Of a stretch of 26,627 nt of DNA, positions 21,007 through 26,627 are shown piece by piece; the stretch's first letter is position 1; every line of letters starts with the position of its first letter. Both the position numbers and the translations under genes were made by a program. Below the pieces are notes generated by a model. That model was given only the letters and a program-made list of their open reading frames with translations, ran no database searches and was not told the origin of the DNA. Source of the DNA: a virus; IMG/VR virus record IMGVR_UViG_3300032322_001730, positions 1 to 26,627 of that record. One strand, written 5' to 3'.

Positions 21007-22544
21007 GAGGTTCTCCCACTCCGCAGCAGCGCCAGTGCCGCCGCTGCTACCCGCAGTTGGCGTTCTCGACCATCCACCGGCAGAGCGGGTGCGACACGCG
21101 CGGCGCGCTCCTCGTCGGGATCAGGCTGATTGATCAGGCGCACACTGGTGGCGCCGAGCTCGATCGCCGCCTCGGCGATCTGGTTGATAAGCTGTGTGTC
21201 GCGCGTCGAGTGCCGTGCCCCGGCCTTCATCGCCGCCCGCAGCGCGTGCAGCAGTGTGCCCAGCGGCATCGTCGTGCTCCGCGCCTTCGCCGCGACCGTG
21301 GCGCTGTTCGCGCCCCAGTTGACGTCGCTGGTCTCGTAGAGCTTCAGCTCGCGCAGGTTGCGGATCACGCCGAGCGGGCTGCTGGCGTTCTCCTCGAAGT
21401 CGAACCGCACGGCGTCGAAGGCGAAGCTCATCTCGAGCGGCGCGCCGCTGCGGATCGCCGTCAGCACCTCGTTGGCGCGCGGCGTGTCGAGGTACGTCCG
21501 CGTCACCTCGGCGCCGCCCGTCGCCGTCGGGGCGCGCATCAGCACCTCCGCCGGCAGCGCCTGGCGCGGCACCTCGCGGATCGAGTCGATCAGCGCGATC
21601 GGCGGCGCGTCCATGTCGTGCTGCCACAGATGCAGCACGCGCCCGGCACGCTCCGACAGCGTCTTCGAGAACGCGCCGTTGTGGATGATGTCGGCGTAGC
21701 TGTCCATGTTGCCGAACACCGAGAAGATGCCGGTCACCGTGCGATCATTGATCGACGACGGCATCAGGAAGCCCGCCTTGCGCTCGTGGCGCGACGCGCG
21801 GGACCGCTGCGATCGTTCCATGCTGGCCACCTGCTCCTCCGCCCAGCGCTGCGCCCGCTCCGACTGGCGCCGCGTGCCACCGCCCCACAGCGCGTGTGCG
21901 ACGACGCCCGGCGACGGGTAGTCCTCGTGGTCCGGGTTCGCCGCCGGCGCGTCGAGGTCGGCCATGTGCCGCGCGAACCACGCCGCCATCCGGACGGCCT
22001 TGTCCTCGCTCACGAACCCGTCGGCCATCTGCCGCGCCTCGCGGATCGTGCGCTCGACCACGCCGTCGCCCGACAGGCCGTCGCGGTGCCACTCGAGGCC
22101 CCGCCGCGCGTTCGCGCGCAGCCAGGCCGGCGCGTCGACCTTCGTCTCGGGCACGGGCGGCGCGACCTTGCGTCGCTCCTCGTCGTCGTCGTCGTCCTCG
22201 TCGTCCATCTCGGCCACGTAGTAGTCGATGATGGCCCGCGCCTCGTTGACGATGTCCTCGTCGAGGTCAGCGGTCTGTGGCAGGCGCGACGCCGCGGCGC
22301 GCAGGCCGCTCGACAGCACGTACAGCTCGCCGTCGATCACGTCGGCGATGCCGAGCTTATAGCTGCCGCGCAGCTCGGGCCGCTCGTCGTCGTACACGAG
22401 GAACGCCCGCCGCGCCAGCTCGTAGTCGGGCTCGTCGCTGTCGAACATGGCCAGCTCGAAGACGCGCCGCGCCGCGCCCGGGCCGTCCCAGCGCAGCGTC
22501 TCGTTCAGTGGCAGATCCGTGTCTGCGCCGATGACCCATGCCAT
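21003..22544 (-). CDS. Prohead protease fused to N-terminal accessory domains
   Basis: The product is 513 residues from ATG 22544, behind AGGAGG. The C-terminal part (about 262-470) is an HK97-type (U35/S78) prohead protease. It has TGIFSVFGNMDSYADIIHNG, LWQHD with likely catalytic His309, and EMSFAFD with likely catalytic Ser373, then YETSDVNWGANSATV. In front lie two modules. Residues 20-110 (RRAFLVYDDERPELRGSYKL) recall the domain often attached to phage proteases. Residues 138-222 (ANARRGLEWHRDGL to PSPGVVAHALWGG) recall a second one. They are joined by an acidic Asp/Glu linker at 112-123. The protease matures the capsid protein encoded next. Confidence 0.85.
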   Translation of the reverse strand: MAWVIGADTDLPLNETLRWDGPGAARRVFELAMFDSDEPDYELARRAFLVYDDERPELRGSYKLGIADVIDGELYVLSSGLRAAASRLPQTADLDEDIVNEARAIIDYYVAEMDDEDDDDDEERRKVAPPVPETKVDAPAWLRANARRGLEWHRDGLSGDGVVERTIREARQMADGFVSEDKAVRMAAWFARHMADLDAPAANPDHEDYPSPGVVAHALWGGGTRRQSERAQRWAEEQVASMERSQRSRASRHERKAGFLMPSSINDRTVTGIFSVFGNMDSYADIIHNGAFSKTLSERAGRVLHLWQHDMDAPPIALIDSIREVPRQALPAEVLMRAPTATGGAEVTRTYLDTPRANEVLTAIRSGAPLEMSFAFDAVRFDFEENASSPLGVIRNLRELKLYETSDVNWGANSATVAAKARSTTMPLGTLLHALRAAMKAGARHSTRDTQLINQIAEAAIELGATSVRLINQPDPDEERAARVAPALPVDGRERQLRVAAAALALLRSGRTS

Positions 22545-22574
22545 GTCGCACCTCCTGCTGCGTGACAGTATACA

Positions 22575-23195
22575 CTACAGCCCATCGCTCAGCACCGGGC
22601 TGAGCGTACACCGACAGTTGGGATGCGCCGGCACCTCGATGCCGTTCTCGAATGGCGAACCGAGCGCGACGATGCGCCCGTTCAGCGCGTTGCACACGGG
22701 GCAGGCCGTCGTCTCCGCGACCCACTGCATCCGGTCGACGTCCCCGCTCTCCTGCCACGCCAGCACCTGGCCGCGGCTGTACGCGTACGCCGCCTCCGTC
22801 ACCGCGACCATGAAGGCGCGGTACGGCGCATCGAACGGCCGTACGGTCGTGCCGTCGGGCAGCGTCTCGGTCACGCCGCGCAGCAGCTGCGCCGCCTGGT
22901 TGTAGCTGATGCCCTCGGCATCGACGAGCGCCATCACGCGCCGCACGTCGTCGCGCGTCGTGTCGGCCACGCGGCGCACCTTCTGCGCCAGTCCGGCGAT
23001 CGTCTCCTGCACGCGCGGGTTGCGCAGGTCGAACGCCGTGCCCAGCTGCACCTGCTCCCCGGCGCGCTCCCAGGCGCGCTCGAGCAGCAGCGGGTAGAAC
23101 GCCCGCATGATCGTCGCGATCTCGGTGCCGTCGTCGAGCGCGCCGACCACGGTCTCGACCTGCGTCGGCGTCGGTGGCGTGTAGTCGTCGCTCAT
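22575..23195 (-). CDS. Phage Mu gpF-like head morphogenesis protein
   Basis: The product is 206 residues from ATG 23195, in an ATGA overlap with the portal gene. The diagnostic C-terminal motif of the Mu gpF/SPP1 gp7 family is present: WVAETTACPVCNALNGRIVA followed by EVPAHPNCRCTLSPVL, i.e. CxxC plus HPNCRC. The upstream part is helical (RVADTTRDDVRRVMALVDAE; YRAFMVAVTEAAYAYSRGQV). Family members bind the portal and enter the head as minor proteins. Position between portal and protease is the normal one. Confidence 0.88.
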   Translation of the reverse strand: MSDDYTPPTPTQVETVVGALDDGTEIATIMRAFYPLLLERAWERAGEQVQLGTAFDLRNPRVQETIAGLAQKVRRVADTTRDDVRRVMALVDAEGISYNQAAQLLRGVTETLPDGTTVRPFDAPYRAFMVAVTEAAYAYSRGQVLAWQESGDVDRMQWVAETTACPVCNALNGRIVALGSPFENGIEVPAHPNCRCTLSPVLSDGL

Positions 23196-24679
23196 ACGTT
23201 GCGCGCCTGCTCCTCGGCAGCGCGGCGCTCGGCGATCGCGTCGATCTCCTGCGCTGCCGTGCGGTACTGATCGGTGACGTAGCGGCGCAGCCGCCGGAAC
23301 ATCGACTCGGCCACGTCGTCGATCGGCGGTGGCACGTAGTCGGCCACCGGATGCGGCGAGCGCGCCGGCGCCTTCAGCGCGCGCGTCTCGACTGGCGTGT
23401 CGTCCGCCGGTGCCGCGGCGGGCGGCGGCGCCAGCGTCGGCATGCCGATGACCGGGCTGTGCTGCGCGTCGAGCAGCTGCACGCTCGTCGGCAGCGCATA
23501 CACGTCGCCGGCATCATCGATCGGCAGCGCCAGCGCCTTGCGCGCCTCGTTGCGCGTCATGATGCCCGCGTTCCACGCGTTGATGGTGCGCTCGACGCGC
23601 GCCGCCTGGTCCTCCTGCAGCGCGGCGACCGTCGACAGGTCGTAGCGCACCACGACGCCGAAGAGGTCACCCAGCGCCGCCTGTATCTCGCCTTCCCACA
23701 TGCGCCACAGCGGCACCAGCGTCTGCTGCGTGTAGCTGATGCGCGCCTCGGCGTAGTTGCTGTACGTCGAGCGGTCGAGGCCGATGCCGAGCCCGGCGAC
23801 GATCGCCGGCACGCGGAACGCCGCGGCGATGTGCGCCTCGGGCACGCGCATCAGCGCGTCGAACGCCAGCTCGGCCATCGACATGCCGATGCGCGACACC
23901 GTCACGCCCTCCTCGAGCACCGCGACGCCGCCGCGCTGGTCGCCGCCGTAGCGCTCGCCCCACTGGCCCTTCATGCGGTTCACGGCCGTGTCGTCGAGGA
24001 TCGTGCCGACCGGCGTGGTCAGCACCACGCGCGGCATCGCGTCGTTCTTCAGCAGCGCCCGGACGTAGCGCATCGCCTCGTTGGTGGCGTCGACCTCCGC
24101 GGCGACGGCGACGAGCGGCGGCAGCGCGACCCACGGCTGCTCGAGGTCGACCGACGGCCAGCGGATCTGGATGACGTCCTCGACCGGCACCGGCAGCTCC
24201 GTGCCGTCCGCGTTGACGTAGTCGTAGCGCGCGATCCACATGCGCGCATTGGGATCACTTGCGGGCACCGGCACCATCTGCCCGGCGTGGTACGGCCACA
24301 GCTCGACCGGCGTGCCGCGCCGATCGCGCACGACGTGGATGTAGGCGCTGCCGCCGACCGCAGCGTACACCGCCAGCAGCGTCCAGAACTCGCGCTGCGA
24401 GTGCATCGCGTTCGGTCGCGCCAGCAGTCGCGCCAGCGGCGAGCTGCCCATCTCCTCGCCCTGCTCGTTGTAGCAGCGCATCGCTGGCTCGACGAGATCG
24501 AAGGCGAGCGTCGAGACGCACGAGAACACCGCGGCGTTGCGCCGGTAGCCGTCGCGCGACAGCGCGCGCCACGACGGCTCCAGCACCGTGCTGTCCAGCC
24601 AGCGCGGAACGATGCTCAGGCCGCCGGCGCGCAGCAGCCACCGCGCCAGACCGTGGCGAACTCTCGATGTGATCGACAT
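23192..24679 (-). CDS. Portal protein (HK97 family)
   Basis: The product is 495 residues from ATG 24679, overlapping the terminase stop as TGATG. A GTG one codon upstream is possible, but spacing from GGGGG favours the ATG. Family segments include NAAVFSCVSTLAFDLVEPAM, LARLLARPNAMHSQREFWTL, GSAYIHVVRDRRGTPVELWP and VIQIRWPSVDLEQPWVALPP. The hallmark region YSNYAEARISYTQQTLVPLW and then GIMTRNEARKALALPI follow. A Pro-rich tail and a charged terminal helix end it. Twelve copies would form the DNA entry ring, with terminase, connector and gpF-like protein as partners. Confidence 0.92.
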   Translation of the reverse strand: MSITSRVRHGLARWLLRAGGLSIVPRWLDSTVLEPSWRALSRDGYRRNAAVFSCVSTLAFDLVEPAMRCYNEQGEEMGSSPLARLLARPNAMHSQREFWTLLAVYAAVGGSAYIHVVRDRRGTPVELWPYHAGQMVPVPASDPNARMWIARYDYVNADGTELPVPVEDVIQIRWPSVDLEQPWVALPPLVAVAAEVDATNEAMRYVRALLKNDAMPRVVLTTPVGTILDDTAVNRMKGQWGERYGGDQRGGVAVLEEGVTVSRIGMSMAELAFDALMRVPEAHIAAAFRVPAIVAGLGIGLDRSTYSNYAEARISYTQQTLVPLWRMWEGEIQAALGDLFGVVVRYDLSTVAALQEDQAARVERTINAWNAGIMTRNEARKALALPIDDAGDVYALPTSVQLLDAQHSPVIGMPTLAPPPAAAPADDTPVETRALKAPARSPHPVADYVPPPIDDVAESMFRRLRRYVTDQYRTAAQEIDAIAERRAAEEQARNV

Positions 24680-25869
24680 CACCGTACCCCCTGATAGGTC
24701 GCCGCCCGCAGCAGCGGGATTGCGCCACTCACGCTATCGACCTGGTCGTCGTGTGGCCCAGCTGGGAACGCTGTGGCCTCGTCGATGAACTCCCGCACCC
24801 ACGGCCCGGCGACGAGCGCGACCTTGCCGGCCTCGGCCCGCGCCGCCCACGGCATCGCGCGCTGGATCTTGTCGCCGCGAGGCGCGACGCCGCGCAGCGT
24901 GACGCCCGCGAGCTCGCGATCGCGGCGCAGCTCCTGCAGCGCGGCCAGGCCGTGCATGGCCTGCTCGACGGCGTGGATCGTCTGCGGCTCGCGCAGCATG
25001 GTCTGCACCATCACGCCGCGCGCGTCGGGCCACTCCCAGCGGCCCCGCACCATGTCGCGCACGTACAGCGTGCCGTCGTCGGCCATCGCCACCGCAGCGC
25101 TGGCGGTGTAGTCGGCGCTGCTCTTCGTCGACGCGGCGAGGTCCCAGTACCGCACCCAGCGCAGCCCCGGCGGCGCGGCGTCGATCACGCGGAACCACGC
25201 CCGGCGGAACATCGCGCCGTCGGGCTCGACGAACTCCCCGCCGATCTCCTGCGCCGCGAAGGTGCTGGTGTACGACGCCTCGAGCGTGGCCACGAAGTCC
25301 GACGGCAGGTAGGGGTTATCGCGCGAGCTGCTGCGGATCAGCGCGTAGTCCGGGCCCGCCGCCTGCCACGTCTGCCACACCCAGTTACGTCCGCGCGGCG
25401 TCGTGGTGATCCACGCACGGCCGGGGGCGACGCGCAGTCGGCCCAGCATGATCAGCCACACGTCGTGCGGCATCATCGCCGCCTCGTCGAGCCAGAACCA
25501 CGACAGGTTGGGGCCGCGCAGTCGGTCGGGATCATCGGCGCTGCGGAACAGGATGGTGAGCCCGTTGATGAGCTCCATGCGCATCTCGGTGCGATGCCAC
25601 GACTTGACGATGTTCCCGCGCTGCGCCAGGTCGGCGACGCTGCGCAGCGTCGCGTCGCGCAGCATCGGGTAGGTCGGCGCCAGCACCATGCCCACGCCGG
25701 GCGGCTGGCGCAGCGCCTCGACGGCGCCGGCGCGGGACTTGCCGCTGCCCACGCCGCCGACGAACGCGCGGTACCGCGCCGGCGATCGCCAGAACGTCCG
25801 CTGCGGGCCGGTGGCGCTGCTGTGCCGCAGCACCACCTCACGGTGTGTCGTCGCCGATGTCGATGACAA
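24679..25869 (-). CDS. Terminase large subunit
   Basis: The product is up to 396 residues. The ATPase shows Walker A GGVGSGKS (38-45), Walker B FWLDEA (D128, E129) and a coupling segment ITTTPRG (154-160). The RNase-H-like nuclease has YWDLAAS (D243), an acidic centre near E302 and HDDQVDS (D374-D378). It cuts and packages DNA through the portal. The start is uncertain: TTG 25869 lies 32 nt inside the small terminase gene without a good RBS, while in-frame GTG codons at 25836 and 25833 follow that gene's stop. The protein is rather short for the family but keeps all motifs. Confidence 0.92.
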   Translation of the reverse strand: MSSTSATTHREVVLRHSSATGPQRTFWRSPARYRAFVGGVGSGKSRAGAVEALRQPPGVGMVLAPTYPMLRDATLRSVADLAQRGNIVKSWHRTEMRMELINGLTILFRSADDPDRLRGPNLSWFWLDEAAMMPHDVWLIMLGRLRVAPGRAWITTTPRGRNWVWQTWQAAGPDYALIRSSSRDNPYLPSDFVATLEASYTSTFAAQEIGGEFVEPDGAMFRRAWFRVIDAAPPGLRWVRYWDLAASTKSSADYTASAAVAMADDGTLYVRDMVRGRWEWPDARGVMVQTMLREPQTIHAVEQAMHGLAALQELRRDRELAGVTLRGVAPRGDKIQRAMPWAARAEAGKVALVAGPWVREFIDEATAFPAGPHDDQVDSVSGAIPLLRAATYQGVR

Positions 25870-26161
25870 TCTTCGTCTCGCTGTGTACCGTCTGCTCGAT
25901 GTGCTCGCGCTGGCCGAGCACGCACTTGCCCAGCCAGATCAGCATCGTGTCGCTGCCGTCGCGGGCGCGCTGCAGCTGCAGCGTGCGGATCTGCTGGTGC
26001 AGCTCGGCACGCCCCAGCTTTAAATAGGCGCCATAACGGCGCAGCAAGGTGTTCTCAGACACGCCGGCCAGCACCGCGATGATGCTATCGCTGTGGCCGA
26101 GCGACGCCAGCTGCTGCACCTGCTCCTCGTCCAGTTTCAAAGGCTTGCGTGGTCGAGCCAT
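25838..26161 (-). CDS. Terminase small subunit (putative)
   Basis: The product is 107 residues from ATG 26161, with AGGA upstream; a longer frame to 26209 is possible but has no better signal. It opens MARPRKPLKLDEEQVQQLAS and has an HTH-like segment (GHSDSIIAVLAGVSENTLLR). The helical core RYGAYLKLGRAELHQQIRTL, then DTMLIWLGKCVLGQREHIEQ, matches small terminases that have an HTH followed by a GRAxxxxxx...IFWLK-like helix. It should recognise packaging DNA and recruit the large subunit encoded directly after it. Confidence 0.75.
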   Translation of the reverse strand: MARPRKPLKLDEEQVQQLASLGHSDSIIAVLAGVSENTLLRRYGAYLKLGRAELHQQIRTLQLQRARDGSDTMLIWLGKCVLGQREHIEQTVHSETKIVIDIGDDTP

Positions 26162-26274
26162 GATGTCCTCGCGTTCCTGATCCCATGCCACGCGCGCAGT
26201 GATGAGCACGCCCGCGCCGTGTCCTCACGATATCCCCGGCCATGAGATCGGGGCGGTCTTGGTTGAGCACGGTC

Positions 26275-26571
26275 TCACGGATCTGCGCGATGCGTCGCGT
26301 CGATGCGCGCCAGATCGGCGCGCTGCATGGTGCGCGTCAGGCCCGCCGCCGCTGCCGCTGCGGCGATGCCCTCGAGGATGCGCGTGGCGATCCCGGCGGC
26401 GTCGAGCGGCGCGCCGCTTGCCGTCGCGATCAGGAACGCCGACAGGATACCGGCAGTCAGCGACACCAGCACCACCAGCCAGGGTTCGATGTCAGGGATG
26501 GCCAGCTTCGCGAGCTCGACGAGATACCCGGTGACCAGCGCCGCGCTGCTGGCGGCGATCACGCTCTCCAT
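26275..26571 (-). CDS. Holin-like small membrane protein
   Basis: The product is 98 residues from ATG 26571, with GGAGGA upstream. Two hydrophobic helices are evident: SAALVTGYLVELAKLA (about 9-24) and WLVVLVSLTAGILSAFLIAT (about 31-50). An Ala-rich third segment (ILEGIAAAAAAAGLTRTM) and a charged tail with several Asp/Arg follow. Size, topology and charged C-terminus fit a holin that releases an endolysin through the inner membrane, but other small phage membrane proteins look alike. No endolysin is next to it in the window; more lysis genes may lie to the right. The 113 nt between it and the small terminase show nothing convincing. Confidence 0.55.
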   Translation of the reverse strand: MESVIAASSAALVTGYLVELAKLAIPDIEPWLVVLVSLTAGILSAFLIATASGAPLDAAGIATRILEGIAAAAAAAGLTRTMQRADLARIDATHRADP

Positions 26572-26580
26572 GACGTCCTC

Positions 26581-26625
26581 CTACGGGATCAGCCAGCGCA
26601 GCAGCGCCGTCAGGACGATCGGCAT
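26581..26625 (-). CDS. End of a gene cut by the right window edge
   Basis: On the minus strand a frame ends with TAG at 26581-26583, 9 nt before the holin-like start. The visible residues (MPIVLTALLRWLIP) are hydrophobic, so the C-terminus may be a membrane segment. An ATG is present at 26625, but whether it is the start or an internal Met cannot be decided because the window ends there. Confidence 0.35.
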   Translation of the reverse strand: MPIVLTALLRWLIP

Positions 26626-26627
26626 GA

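Noticed and set aside
22545-22595. Possible internal late promoter (TATACT on the minus strand at 22567-22572) before the protease gene
   Set aside because: The -10 is good, but no acceptable -35 exists at 16-18 nt and there is no TG extension; too weak to annotate.
26085-26270. Small minus-strand frame overlapping the small terminase
   Set aside because: Overlaps the HTH-containing small terminase for most of its length, has shadow composition and no ribosome binding site.

Overview
The window is a high-GC (by eye about two thirds G+C) segment of a tailed dsDNA phage or prophage with siphovirus-type, HK97-like virion genes. No integrase, attachment site, rRNA, tRNA or bacterial housekeeping operon is visible, so lytic phage and prophage cannot be told apart from this piece. 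The host is uncertain. One short secreted protein carries a Pro/Thr-rich tract of a style common in Chloroflexota exported proteins, which hints weakly at a Chloroflexota host.

Layout: two convergent blocks meet near 8.2 kb. The left block (1-8233, plus strand) is the early/DNA-metabolism arm. In order it holds a small protein, a conserved phage protein with an SSB-like acidic tail, a bacterial-type beta sliding clamp (DnaN), a zinc-finger protein, a double-HTH protein, a DUF1599/Nmad1-like protein and a triple-HTH protein. Then come five small unknown genes arranged as cassettes, a small lytic-transglycosylase-like protein, a VRR-NUC nuclease and a large zinc-ribbon/HTH protein. Many genes overlap by ATGA or a few bases, so they are probably co-transcribed.

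The most unusual stretch is 4.1-6.0 kb. A complete regulatory unit occurs twice, 806 bp apart. It consists of a 19-bp palindrome, a near-consensus sigma70 promoter whose spacer holds a perfect 13-bp palindrome, and a strong 5'-UTR hairpin. Between and after the copies, small genes are separated by a near-identical 68-bp intergenic module that carries an 8-bp-stem hairpin and a GAGAGGAG ribosome binding site. The module starts at the last Arg codon and stop of one gene and ends at the ATG of the next. This looks like a modular array for small early genes, with multi-HTH regulators encoded directly upstream.

The right block (26627 down to 8183, minus strand) is the late arm, transcribed right to left. 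It runs: end of an unknown gene, holin-like protein, small terminase, large terminase, portal, Mu gpF-like protein, fused prohead protease, major capsid protein, three small decoration-like proteins, gp6-like connector with an inserted beta domain, HK97 gp10-like protein, tail terminator, a low-GC-tailed virion protein, tail tube, G/GT tail chaperones with a -1 slippery site, tape measure with thirteen 22-residue repeats, a Dit-like protein, a Tal/hub-like protein and a short secreted protein. Genes are nearly contiguous. The largest gene-free gaps are about 110-120 bp (4108-4227 and 26162-26274). The first holds the promoter unit; nothing convincing is seen in the second.
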